Both the position numbers and the translations under genes were made by a program. Shown here piece by piece: positions 8,286-16,548 of a stretch of 64,000 nucleotides of DNA. The stretch is from Zeimonas arvi (lineage in GTDB: Bacteria; Pseudomonadota; Gammaproteobacteria; Burkholderiales; Burkholderiaceae_E). The notes beneath the pieces are model-generated. The model did not search any database. It was not told the DNA's origin and saw nothing but the letters and a program-made list of their open reading frames with translations. Where the stretch lies: assembly GCF_008039575.1 (NCBI RefSeq), contig NZ_VDUY01000002.1, positions 248,001 through 312,000 on the forward strand, in the 5' to 3' direction. Numbering within the stretch: the first letter of the stretch is position 1; every line of letters starts with the position of its first letter.

Positions 8286-9231
8286 CGCGACCCTCGGGGC
8301 CGAGACCCAGGAAAGCGCGGATCTCCGCCGCCACCCGCTCCGGCTGCTCGTGCGCGAGCCAGTGAGTCGCCTCGGGCAGGCGCACGATGCGCAGATCCGG
8401 AACCAGCGCATCGAGCCCCTCGACCAGGACCGGCAGCAGCGCAGTGTCGCGCTCGCCCCAGATCACCAGCGTGGGCACCCGAACCGTGAAGGCCTGCGCG
8501 TCGAGCGACAGGCCCGACGCCCCCGGTTCGCTCTCGGTGGCCGGGTGCAGAGGCGAGGCGCGATACCAGTTGACGCCGCCGGCCAGCGCGCCGGGCTGCG
8601 ACCAGGCCGCGTGGTAGGCCTGGCGCGTGGCGGCGTCGAACCAGGCCTCGCCGCCCAGATTCAGGAAGAAGCTCTCCAGCCGCGCGAAGCCGTCCTGCGC
8701 CAGCACGGTCTCGCTGCCCGGGCGCCTGAGCCAGTTCATGTACTGCGAGGCGCGGATCTGGGCCGGATCGGAGGCGAGCGCCTGAGCGAAGGGCACCGGA
8801 TGCGGCGCATTGAGGATCACCAGCCGCTCGATCAGCTCCGGGTGGGCGATCGCCACCGACCAGGCGATCGCGCCGCCCCAGTCGTGCGCCACCAGCACGC
8901 AACGCTCGTGCCCCAGCGCGCGCACCAGCCCGGCCACGTCGGCGATCAGCTTCGACGGCCGGTAGTCGGCGACCGCGGCCGGTTTGTCCGACAGGTTGTA
9001 GCCGCGCAGGTCCGGCGCCACCACGTGATACGCGTCGGCGAAGGCCGGCATGAGGTGCCGCCAGGCGCCCCAGAACTCGGGAAAGCCGTGCAGCATCAGC
9101 ATCAGCGGCTTCGAGGCGTCGCCGCAGCGCGCGTAGTGCAGCCGCAGGCCGGGCTGCACCTCGACGAAGCCGCCCTCGACCACCGGCGGCGAGCTGCTCG
9201 CAGAGCGCGCGCCTTCGCCCGCGGCGCTCAC
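8275..9231 (-). CDS. Alpha/beta hydrolase, epoxide hydrolase/haloalkane dehalogenase-like
   Basis: A 318-residue hydrolase with HGFPEFWGAW (oxyanion hole), PDLRGYNLSDKP, and the elbow VAHDWGGAIAW. The nucleophile is therefore aspartate, as in soluble epoxide hydrolases and haloalkane dehalogenases, not serine. VIWGERDTAL and EATHWLAHEQPE supply the acid and histidine. The proposed GTG start at 9231 overlaps the SDR stop (GTGA), which fits translational coupling. Substrate is unknown. It is the second of two consecutive hydrolases with different nucleophiles. Confidence 0.9.
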   Translation of the reverse strand: MSAAGEGARSASSSPPVVEGGFVEVQPGLRLHYARCGDASKPLMLMLHGFPEFWGAWRHLMPAFADAYHVVAPDLRGYNLSDKPAAVADYRPSKLIADVAGLVRALGHERCVLVAHDWGGAIAWSVAIAHPELIERLVILNAPHPVPFAQALASDPAQIRASQYMNWLRRPGSETVLAQDGFARLESFFLNLGGEAWFDAATRQAYHAAWSQPGALAGGVNWYRASPLHPATESEPGASGLSLDAQAFTVRVPTLVIWGERDTALLPVLVEGLDALVPDLRIVRLPEATHWLAHEQPERVAAEIRAFLGLGPEGRDAA

Positions 9232-10100
9232 AGTTTCTTCACCGCCACGTCCTTCTTGAACGTGAACGGGTCGCTCGGATTGCGTTGCGCCACGATGTCC
9301 TGAAGCCGGAGTTCCACCGAGGACAGGATCTTCGGATGCGTGACCACGTAGAAGCGGTTCTCGCGGATCGCGTCGAAAGTCATCCGGGCGACGTCTTCGG
9401 CGCTGATCCTGCCCGAGGTCACCGCCTTGTCCATCGCCGCGCGCGCGGCCTTCATCGACTCGGTTTCCTCGCCCTCCGGCTGCGCCTCGGGCGGGCGGTT
9501 GCGCTCCGACTGGTTGATGCCGGTGGGCACGTAGGCCGGGCACAGCAGCGTGACCCCCACGTTCGCGCCCTTCAGGCGCAGGTCGTTGTAGAGCGTCTCG
9601 GTGAGCGTGACCACGCCGTGCTTGCTCACGTTGTAGACGCCCATCAGCTGGGTCGACAGGAGCCCCGCCACCGAGGCGGTGTTGACCACATGGCACTCGT
9701 CGCCCTGCTCCAGCATCATCGGCACGAAGCAGCGAACACCGTGGATCACGCCCCACAGGTTCACGCCCAGCACCCACTCCCAGTCCCGGGTCGAGTGCTC
9801 CCAGACCAGCCCGCCGGCGGCCACGCCCGCGTTGTTGAACAGCAGGTGGACCTTGCCGAAGGCTTCCTTCGTGCGCCGCGCGAGGCGCTCGACGTCCTCG
9901 GCCTGGCTCACGTCGACCTGCTCGGCGACGAGCGCCACCCCGCGCGCCTGCAGCTCGCTTGCGGTCGCCGCCAGCGCGTCGGCCTGGATGTCGGCCAGCA
10001 CCAGCTTCATGCCCAGCGATGCGCCGATGCGCGCGAACTCGCGCCCGAAGCCGCTGCCTGCGCCGGTGACGACCGCGACCTTGCCTGCGAATTCCTTCAT
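9228..10100 (-). CDS. SDR family NAD(P)-dependent oxidoreductase
   Basis: A 290-residue classical short-chain dehydrogenase. The Rossmann motif VTGAGSGFGREFA (TGxxxGxG) starts near residue 11, ADIQ follows strand beta 2, NNAG is present, and the active site is NTASVAG with YNVSK (Ser, Tyr, Lys). It is longer than the usual 250 residues because of a C-terminal part with an insertion near SERNRPPEAQPEGEETE. It oxidises or reduces a hydroxyl/keto group of an unknown substrate in the leftward catabolic cluster. Eleven bases separate it from the aldolase-like gene. Confidence 0.93.
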   Translation of the reverse strand: MKEFAGKVAVVTGAGSGFGREFARIGASLGMKLVLADIQADALAATASELQARGVALVAEQVDVSQAEDVERLARRTKEAFGKVHLLFNNAGVAAGGLVWEHSTRDWEWVLGVNLWGVIHGVRCFVPMMLEQGDECHVVNTASVAGLLSTQLMGVYNVSKHGVVTLTETLYNDLRLKGANVGVTLLCPAYVPTGINQSERNRPPEAQPEGEETESMKAARAAMDKAVTSGRISAEDVARMTFDAIRENRFYVVTHPKILSSVELRLQDIVAQRNPSDPFTFKKDVAVKKL

Positions 10101-10110
10101 GGCTTCCTCC

Positions 10111-10881
10111 TCAGGCGTCGTAGCCCGGATTCACCCGGTCGAGCTTGCGCAGCAATGCCGGCCAGGCCAGCGCGCCCGGCGTGGCCTGCCCGACGCGCTG
10201 AACCGACAGCGCCTGGCCGACGGCGCCCAGTACCTCGGGCGTCACGCGCGCCAGCTCGGCGCCGCCCGACTGGGCCAGCACCTGGACCTGGCAGGCGCGC
10301 TCCAGATTGAACATCGCGAGGAAGGCGTCGGCCACCGTCTGGCCGACCGTCAGCAGTCCGTGGTTGCGCAGGATGAAGTTCATGCTCGTGCCGAGGTCCG
10401 CCTGCAGCCGGGCCTTCTCGTCGTCGCGCACCGCGATGCCCTCGTAGTCGTGATACGACAGCGACATCAGCGCGACGCTCGCCTGCTGCGAGATCGGCAG
10501 CAGGCCCTGCTTCTGCGCGGCCACCGCAACGCCGGCCGGCGTGTGGGTGTGCAGCACGCATACGACGTCCTCGCGGGCCGCGTGGATCGCGCTGTGGATG
10601 ACGAAGCCGGCGGGGTTCACCGGATACGGCGTCTCGCTCAGCGGCCGGCAGTCCATGTCGACCTTGACCAGCGAAGACGCGGTGATCTCCTCGAACATCA
10701 TCCCGTAGGGATTGATCAGGAAGTGATGCTCGGGCCCCGGGATGCGGGCCGAGATGTGGGTGAAGACCAGATCGTCCCACCCGTACATCGCCACCGCGCG
10801 GTAGCAGGCGGCCAGGTCGATGCGCAGCTGCCACTCCTCGGCGCTGACCTTTTCTCGGATCGATTTCTGAGGTGCATTCAT
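10111..10881 (-). CDS. Class II aldolase/adducin-like protein
   Basis: A 256-residue member of the class II aldolase/adducin family (AraD/FucA fold). HISARIPG and the N-terminal AACYRAV are typical. The zinc-type histidines are in VLHTHTPAGVAVA (H-T-H) near the middle, with a further histidine in LRNHGLLTVG. Members act as sugar-phosphate aldolases, epimerases or decarboxylases, but many in this non-sugar-phosphate subgroup have no assigned reaction. It lies between an MDR reductase and an SDR, so a retro-aldol or decarboxylation step in the same pathway is possible. Confidence 0.9.
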   Translation of the reverse strand: MNAPQKSIREKVSAEEWQLRIDLAACYRAVAMYGWDDLVFTHISARIPGPEHHFLINPYGMMFEEITASSLVKVDMDCRPLSETPYPVNPAGFVIHSAIHAAREDVVCVLHTHTPAGVAVAAQKQGLLPISQQASVALMSLSYHDYEGIAVRDDEKARLQADLGTSMNFILRNHGLLTVGQTVADAFLAMFNLERACQVQVLAQSGGAELARVTPEVLGAVGQALSVQRVGQATPGALAWPALLRKLDRVNPGYDA

Positions 10882-10917
10882 CGCTCGTCTCCTCGTTGTC
10901 TCGAGTCAATGGCTGCG

Positions 10918-11916
10918 TCAGATCAGCTTGACCAGCTGCTTGCCGAAGTTCCGCCCCTTCAGCAGGCCGATGAAGGCCTCGGGGGCCGACTCCAGGCCCT
11001 GGGCGATCGTCTCGCGGTACTTCAGCGCGCCGTCGCCGACCAGCTGCGCGAGCTCGCGGCGGGCCTGCGGCCAGAACTCCATGTGCTCGGACACGATGAA
11101 GCCCTGCACCTTGAGCCGGTTGGTCAGGATCGAGCGGAACTCGTGAGTCGGCATCGGGTTGCCGTCGTAGCCGGCGATCAGGCCGCAGACCGCGATCCGG
11201 CCGAAGGCGTTCATCCGGCGCAACACCGCGTCGAGCACCTCGCCGCCCACGTTCTCGAAGTAGCCGTCGATGCCGTCGGGCGTGGCGGCCTTCAGGTCCG
11301 CCCGCAGCTTGCCTGCCTTGTAGTCCACGCAGGCGTCGAAGCCGAACTCCTCGGTGACCGCGCGGCACTTCTCGGCGCCGCCTGCCACGCCGACCACCCG
11401 GCAGCCCTTCCGCTTGGCCAGCTGGCCGACCACCGAACCCACCGCGCCGCTGGCGGCCGACACCACGACCGTCTCGCCGGCTTTCGGCTCGATGATCTTG
11501 TTCAGCCCGTACCAGCCGGTGATGCCGGGCATGCCCACGCAGCCGAGGTAGGCCTGGATCGGCACGCGACTGGTGTCCAGCTTCATCATCAGGCTGCCGT
11601 CGGACTTGCCGTAGAGCTGCCAGCCGAACATGGCCAGGACCTTGTCGCCGACCGCGAAGGCCGGGTTGCGGCTCGCGACCACCTCGCCCACCGTGCCGCC
11701 CTGCATCACCTCGTCCAGCTTCTGCGGCGCTGCGTAGGACCTGGCGTCGTCCATCCGGCCGCGCATGTAGGGATCGAGCGACAGGTAGTGGTTGCGCACC
11801 AGCACCTCGCCCTCGCCGATCTCGGGCACCGGGCGCTCGACCAGCCTGAAGTTGCCGGTCGAGACCTGACCCTGCGGGCGGCTCGCGAGAAGGAACTGCT
11901 TGTTCATTTCGGTCAT
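10918..11916 (-). CDS. NADP-dependent MDR oxidoreductase, leukotriene B4 dehydrogenase/CurA type
   Basis: A 332-residue zinc-independent medium-chain reductase. The N-terminus has SLDPYMRGRM, typical of the 2-alkenal/15-oxoprostaglandin 13-reductase group. The nucleotide site VVSAASGAVGSVVGQLAKRK (AxxGxxG) is at about residues 148-167, and FENVGGEVLDAVLRRM follows. These enzymes reduce the double bond of alpha,beta-unsaturated ketones or aldehydes with NADPH. A GGAGA ribosome site precedes ATG 11916; ATG 11907 is a possible second start. It fits a role in handling enone intermediates of the cluster. Confidence 0.93.
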   Translation of the reverse strand: MTEMNKQFLLASRPQGQVSTGNFRLVERPVPEIGEGEVLVRNHYLSLDPYMRGRMDDARSYAAPQKLDEVMQGGTVGEVVASRNPAFAVGDKVLAMFGWQLYGKSDGSLMMKLDTSRVPIQAYLGCVGMPGITGWYGLNKIIEPKAGETVVVSAASGAVGSVVGQLAKRKGCRVVGVAGGAEKCRAVTEEFGFDACVDYKAGKLRADLKAATPDGIDGYFENVGGEVLDAVLRRMNAFGRIAVCGLIAGYDGNPMPTHEFRSILTNRLKVQGFIVSEHMEFWPQARRELAQLVGDGALKYRETIAQGLESAPEAFIGLLKGRNFGKQLVKLI

Positions 11917-11917
11917 T

Positions 11918-12433
11918 TCACTGTCTCCGTTGTTTCAGGTACCGGAAGGTTCCGCTGGCGCGCGCCGAAAGGTGTCCGTGGCCGTCGAACAGGTCGGCCT
12001 CGCAGAAGGCCATCGACGAGGTCCGCCGCAGCACCCTGCCCTCGGCCCGGATCTTCCCGGTGGCGGGCGCCATGAAGGTGGTCTTCATCTCGATGGTGAT
12101 CAGCACGGAACGCTCGCCGCGCTCGGGCTCGGCCAGCGTGCTGCCGGCGCGCGCCATCGCCACGTCGAGCAGGGTCATGACCACGCCCCCGTGGGCCATC
12201 TCGAGGGAATTCGAGTGGTGCGGCTGCTGGTCCAGCACCAGTTCCGAGCGGCCGGGGCCGAGGTCGCGCCACAGCGCGCCCAGGTGCATCAGGAAGGGGA
12301 TCTGCGCGAGCGGGCGAAGTTCTCCCGCGGGGTCGATGCGCGCCGCATGCGCGTCGCCGCCGGTGCCCGCAGCCGCCTGCCCGGCGGCGCCTTGCGGTGC
12401 GCGCTTCGTTGCGCTGTCGTCGTCTTTCGTCAC
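11918..12433 (-). CDS. PaaI family hotdog thioesterase
   Basis: A 171-residue hotdog-fold protein. The core HHSNSLEMAHGGVVMTLLDV contains the family catalytic Asn/His-Gly-Gly region, and MKTTFMAPATGKIRAEGRVL is the second half of the fold. PaaI-type enzymes hydrolyse acyl-CoA thioesters and often rescue CoA from dead-end intermediates. The GTG start at 12433 is proposed because it follows an AAGGGA-type site and lies 35 bases after the FabG-like gene; the first 40 residues are low-complexity and not conserved, so an internal start is possible. Confidence 0.85.
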   Translation of the reverse strand: MTKDDDSATKRAPQGAAGQAAAGTGGDAHAARIDPAGELRPLAQIPFLMHLGALWRDLGPGRSELVLDQQPHHSNSLEMAHGGVVMTLLDVAMARAGSTLAEPERGERSVLITIEMKTTFMAPATGKIRAEGRVLRRTSSMAFCEADLFDGHGHLSARASGTFRYLKQRRQ

Positions 12434-12468
12434 GCCTCGTGGTTCCCTTGCTGGTGTCGTGTCTGCGC

Positions 12469-13245
12469 TCAGACCGCGGTCATCCCGCCGTCCACCGCGA
12501 GAATCTGGCCGGTGATGTGCTTGCCGGCATCCGAGCAGAACAGCACCGCCGCGCCCTTCAGGTCCTCGTCGTCGCCCAGCCGGCGCAGCGGCGTGCGCGC
12601 CTTGATGTCCTCGCCGATCTTGTCCAGCGTGGCCTGGGTCATCTTCGACGGAAAGAATCCCGGCGCCAGCGCGTTGACCGTGATGCCGTGCGGCCCCCAT
12701 TCTCCGGCCAGCGCGCGGGTGAAGTTCACGACGCCGCCCTTGGTGGTGTTGTACGCGATCGTATGGCTGCCTTCGCCGGTGCTGCCGCGCAGACCCGCGA
12801 TCGAGGCCAGGTTCAGCACCCGCCCGTAGCCGCGCGGGATCATCGAGCGCTTGCCTATCGCCTGCGTGAGCAGGAACATCCCCGTCAGGTTCAGGCTGAG
12901 CAGCTTGAGCCAGGCCTCGAGCGGATGGTCCTCGGCCGGCGCGCCCCAGGTCGCCCCGGCGTTGTTCACCAGGATGTCGCAGTGGCCCAGGCGTTCGAGC
13001 GCCGCATCGGCCAGTTTCGACACGCCCTCGGGCCTGCCCAGGTCGGCGGGAATGCCGTGCGCCGTCACGCCCTGCGCCGCCAGGTGCATCACCGCCTGGT
13101 CCAGTTCCTCGGGCCTGCGCGCCGCGATCACCAGCTCGGCGCCCATTTCGCCCAGCGCCTCGGCGATCTGCAGGCCCAGCCCGCGTGAGCCGCCGGTCAC
13201 GATCGCCTTGCGGCCGCCCAGATCAAAAGCCTTCTTCACCGTCAT
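12469..13245 (-). CDS. SDR family oxidoreductase, FabG-like
   Basis: A 258-residue classical SDR. VTGGSRGLGLQIAEALGE (TGxxxGxG) is near residue 16, NNAGATWG and the active-site LNLASIAG with YNTTKGG follow, and the C-terminal ITGQILAVDGGMTAV is typical of 3-oxoacyl reductases and gluconate 5-dehydrogenase-like enzymes. It probably interconverts a 3-hydroxy and a 3-oxo group in the acyl-CoA pathway encoded around it. Start ATG 13245 gives MTVKKAFDLGGRKAIVTGG, the expected N-terminus. Confidence 0.92.
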   Translation of the reverse strand: MTVKKAFDLGGRKAIVTGGSRGLGLQIAEALGEMGAELVIAARRPEELDQAVMHLAAQGVTAHGIPADLGRPEGVSKLADAALERLGHCDILVNNAGATWGAPAEDHPLEAWLKLLSLNLTGMFLLTQAIGKRSMIPRGYGRVLNLASIAGLRGSTGEGSHTIAYNTTKGGVVNFTRALAGEWGPHGITVNALAPGFFPSKMTQATLDKIGEDIKARTPLRRLGDDEDLKGAAVLFCSDAGKHITGQILAVDGGMTAV

Positions 13246-13315
13246 CCGTATCTCCCGAACGCTTCGTGGGCCGCGCCCCGGCGCGGCGGAAATCGATCCA
13301 TGCGCTGGCGCATGC

Positions 13316-15178
13316 TCAGAACCATTCGTCGCGCATCGCGAGCGTGGTGATGTCGAGCGAATCGAGCAGATCGAGCATCGGCTGCACGCGCGGCAGCTCC
13401 CAGCGCATGAACCAGCGGGCCGCCTGCAGCTTGCCCTGGTAGAAGTCGCGATCGGCCGCCGGCAGCGCATCGCCTCCGGCCGCCAGCGCCGCCTGCGCCG
13501 CCAGCGCCTGCTCGAGCCAGACCCAGGCGATCACCCAGTGGCCGAAGGCCTCCAGGAATACGCTGGCATTGGCGAGCGTGACGTCGAGGTCGCCCGCGCC
13601 GTACAGCCGCGACACCGTGGCCGCGATCCGCTCGCCGGTCTGCGACACCGCATGGCCGGCAGCCAGCCACTCCTCGCCCGCCTCGGCCGCCCGGCCGGTG
13701 GTCTGATGCACTCGTTGCGCGAAGGCCGAAAGCAATGCGCCGTCGTGCAGCCGCACCTTGCGCCCCAGCAGGTCCAGGCCCTGGATGCCGTGCGTGCCCT
13801 CGTGGATCGGGTTGAGGCGGTTGTCGCGATAGTGCTGCTCGACGTTGTAGTCGCGGGTGTAGCCGTAGCCGCCGTGGACCTGGATGGCCAGGCTGTTGGC
13901 CTCCAGGCACCACTGCGAGGGCCAGCTCTTGCAGATCGGCGTGAGCAGCTCGAGCAGCGCGTGCGCGCGGCCGCGCTCGGCGGCGTCGGGGTGCGTGCGC
14001 TCGTCGTCGATCAGCCGCGCGCAGAACAGGTTCAGCGCCAGCGCGCCCTCGACCCAGGCCTTCTGCGCGAGCAGCATCCGGCGCACGTCGGCATGCTCGA
14101 CGATCGGCACCTGCGGCGCCGAGGGGTCCTTGCCCTGCGGCGGCCGGCCCTGCGGCCGGTTGCGCGCGTAGTCCAGCGCGTGCAGGTAGCCGGTGTAGCC
14201 GAGCATGGTGGCGCCCAGGCCCACGCCGATGCGCGCCTCGTTCATCATGTGGAACATGCAGGCCAGCCCCTTGCCGGGCTCGCCGACCAGCCAGCCGATC
14301 GCGCCGCCCTGCCCGCCGGGGCGGAACCTGCCCTCGCCGAAGTTGAGCAGCGTGTTGGTCGTGCCGCGATAGCCCATCTTGTGGTTCAGCCCGGCCAGCA
14401 CGACGTCGTTGCGCTCGCCCAGCGAGCCGTCGTCGTCGAGCAGCACCTTGGGCACCAGGAAAAGCGAGATGCCCTTGACGCCGGGCACCGGCTTGCCGTC
14501 CGGGCCGGGGATCTTGGCCAGCACCAGGTGCACGATGTTCTCGGAGAGGTCCTGCTCGCCGCCCGAGATCCACATCTTGTTGCCGAACAGCCGGTAGCTG
14601 CCGTCGGCTTGCGGCTCGGCGCGGGTGCGTATGTCGGAAAGCGAGGAGCCGGCCTGCGGCTCGGACAGGCACATCGTGCCGAAGAAGCGACCCGCCATCA
14701 TCGGCCGCACCCAGCGATCGACCTGCTCGGGCGTGCCATGCGCGAGCAACAGGTTGGCGTTTCCGATCGTCAGGAAGGGGTAGCCGGAGGCGGCCACGCT
14801 CGCGCCCTTGAACCAGGCGAAGCAGGCCTTCTCGACCAGGCAGGGCAGCTGCATGCCGCCCAGCTCGTAGTCCTGGCCGGCCGCCATCAGGCCGGCGTCG
14901 CAGAAGACCTTCAGCGCCGCCTTCAGCTCCGCCGGCGTGTGGACCCGCTCGCCGTCGAAGGTGGGCTCGTTCAGGTCGAGCAGGCGGTTGATCGGGTAGA
15001 AGTGCTCGGTCGCGATCTTCTGGCAGGTGTCGAGCGCCGCGTCGAAGGTCTCGCGCGAATGGTCGGCGTAGCGCTCCCGCGCGGAAAGCGCCTCGGCTCG
15101 CAACCATTCGTAGAGGAGGAAGTCCAGGTCGCGTCGCGACAGGATCCTGGAGGGAACGGGAATGCCGGCCTTGGCCAT
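13316..15178 (-). CDS. Acyl-CoA dehydrogenase, long DmdC/AidB-like type
   Basis: A 620-residue flavoprotein, longer than the about 380-residue short-chain enzymes. The substrate/FAD motif MCLSEPQAGSSLSDIRT, ISGGEQDLSENIVHLVLAKI, and FHMMNEARIGVG are all present. The catalytic base is expected in NPIHEGTHGIQGLDLLGRK (Glu), followed by the extra C-terminal domain of this subgroup. It introduces the alpha,beta double bond of an acyl-CoA and passes electrons to ETF. This subgroup includes 3-methylmercaptopropionyl-CoA dehydrogenase, but that substrate cannot be claimed from sequence alone. Start ATG 15178 gives MAKAGIPVPSRIL. Confidence 0.92.
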   Translation of the reverse strand: MAKAGIPVPSRILSRRDLDFLLYEWLRAEALSARERYADHSRETFDAALDTCQKIATEHFYPINRLLDLNEPTFDGERVHTPAELKAALKVFCDAGLMAAGQDYELGGMQLPCLVEKACFAWFKGASVAASGYPFLTIGNANLLLAHGTPEQVDRWVRPMMAGRFFGTMCLSEPQAGSSLSDIRTRAEPQADGSYRLFGNKMWISGGEQDLSENIVHLVLAKIPGPDGKPVPGVKGISLFLVPKVLLDDDGSLGERNDVVLAGLNHKMGYRGTTNTLLNFGEGRFRPGGQGGAIGWLVGEPGKGLACMFHMMNEARIGVGLGATMLGYTGYLHALDYARNRPQGRPPQGKDPSAPQVPIVEHADVRRMLLAQKAWVEGALALNLFCARLIDDERTHPDAAERGRAHALLELLTPICKSWPSQWCLEANSLAIQVHGGYGYTRDYNVEQHYRDNRLNPIHEGTHGIQGLDLLGRKVRLHDGALLSAFAQRVHQTTGRAAEAGEEWLAAGHAVSQTGERIAATVSRLYGAGDLDVTLANASVFLEAFGHWVIAWVWLEQALAAQAALAAGGDALPAADRDFYQGKLQAARWFMRWELPRVQPMLDLLDSLDITTLAMRDEWF

Positions 15179-15226
15179 CTTGTTCTGCCCGTGAGTCGTG
15201 CTGCGAGATGGTGCTGAGCGGAACGG

Positions 15227-15252
15227 CATCGGGGCCGCGACGGGCCCCGATG
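15227..15252. other. Intercistronic stem-loop, thiolase/acyl-CoA dehydrogenase gap
   Basis: A perfect 10-bp stem (CATCGGGGCC at 15227-15236 with GGCCCCGATG at 15243-15252) closes a six-base loop, inside the 115-base gap between the thiolase and the acyl-CoA dehydrogenase. No T-tract follows on the minus strand, so it does not look like an intrinsic terminator. It could be an mRNA-processing or stability element; that is inference. Confidence 0.5.
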
Positions 15253-15293
15253 CGGGCGAGGCCGCCAGCGGCCCCGCCGTCAAGCGCCGCGGA

Positions 15294-16472
15294 TCAGGCG
15301 ATCTCGAACAGCCCGGCCGCGCCCATGCCGCCGCCGATGCACATCGTGACCACCGCCCACTTGCCGCCGCGCCGCTTGCCCTCGATCAGCGCGTGGCCGG
15401 TCAGCCGCTGGCCGCTTACGCCGTAGGGGTGGCCGACCGCGATCGCTCCCCCGTTCACGTTGAGCCGCTCGTTCGGGATGCCCAGCTTGTCCCGGCAGTA
15501 CAGCACCTGCACCGCGAAGGCCTCGTTCAGTTCCCAGATGTCGATGTCCTCGACCTTCAGGCCCGCGCGCGCCAGCAGCTTGGGCACCGCGAAGACCGGG
15601 CCGATGCCCATCTCGTCGGGCTCGCATCCGGCCACCGCGAAGCCGCGGAAATAACCGAGCGGCTTCAGGCCCTTCTTCTCGGCGAGCTTCGCGTCCATGA
15701 CCACGCAGGCGCCTGCGCCGTCGGAGAACTGGCTGGCGTTGCCGGCCGAGATCACCCCGCCGGGCAGCGCCGAGCGGATCTGGGACACGGCCTCGTAGGT
15801 CGTGCCTTCGCGCCGGCCTTCGTCGTCGGCCAGCGTGACCTCCTTCGTGCCGAGCTGCCCGGTGGCCTTGTCGGCCACCGCCATCTTCACCGTGATCGGG
15901 ACGATCTCGTCCTTGAACTTGCCGGCTGCGGCCGCCGCGCACGCGCGCTGCTGGCTCTGCACGCCGTACTCGTCCATTCGCTCGCGGGGAATGCTGTAGC
16001 GCTTGGCCACCATCTCGGCGGTCTGCAGCATGGGCCAGTAGACCTCGGGCTTGGACTTCATCAGGCCCTTGTCGCGGAGCATGTGCAGGTTCATCTCGTT
16101 CTGCACGCACGAGATGGACTCGACGCCGCCGGCCACGTACACGTCGGCCTCGCCGGCGATGACCCGCTGGGCGGCCATCGCGATCGTCTGCAGGCCCGAC
16201 GAGCAGAAGCGGTTGATGGTCACGCCCGACACGGTGATCGGGCACCCGGCGGCCAGCGCGATCTGCCTGGCGATGTTCGAGCCGGTGGCGCCTTCGGGGC
16301 TGGCGCAGCCCATCAACACGTCTTCGACCTCGCCCGGCTCGATGCCGGCGCGCTCGATGGCCGCGCGCACCACGTGCCCGCCCATCGTCGCGCCGTGGGT
16401 CATGTTCAGCGCGCCGCGCCAGGATTTCGCCAGGCCGGTCCGCGCGGTGGATACGATCACTGCTTCACGCAT
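15294..16472 (-). CDS. Acetyl-CoA acyltransferase (thiolase)
   Basis: A 392-residue thiolase, standard length. The acylated nucleophile is Cys90 in [45 protein letters not shown] (His) and [10 protein letters not shown] (second catalytic Cys) complete the active site. It cleaves 3-oxoacyl-CoA with CoA to release acetyl-CoA, the last step of beta-oxidation. It lies 76 bases after the FadB-like fusion, the usual fad pairing. Confidence 0.95.
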   Translation of the reverse strand: MREAVIVSTARTGLAKSWRGALNMTHGATMGGHVVRAAIERAGIEPGEVEDVLMGCASPEGATGSNIARQIALAAGCPITVSGVTINRFCSSGLQTIAMAAQRVIAGEADVYVAGGVESISCVQNEMNLHMLRDKGLMKSKPEVYWPMLQTAEMVAKRYSIPRERMDEYGVQSQQRACAAAAAGKFKDEIVPITVKMAVADKATGQLGTKEVTLADDEGRREGTTYEAVSQIRSALPGGVISAGNASQFSDGAGACVVMDAKLAEKKGLKPLGYFRGFAVAGCEPDEMGIGPVFAVPKLLARAGLKVEDIDIWELNEAFAVQVLYCRDKLGIPNERLNVNGGAIAVGHPYGVSGQRLTGHALIEGKRRGGKWAVVTMCIGGGMGAAGLFEIA

Positions 16473-16548
16473 CTTGGATTCCTTTGTCTTCGGTGCCGCG
16501 GCGGCGCGCGCCGCGGCGTTCGTCGAGTTTCGTTCGTTCGGTCGGGGC

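Noticed and set aside
13246-15283. A longer start for the acyl-CoA dehydrogenase (in-frame codons up to 15283).
   Set aside because: The extra 35 residues are Pro/Ser/Ala-rich with no family similarity and cover the intercistronic hairpin; MAKAGIPVPSRIL at 15178 is more likely.
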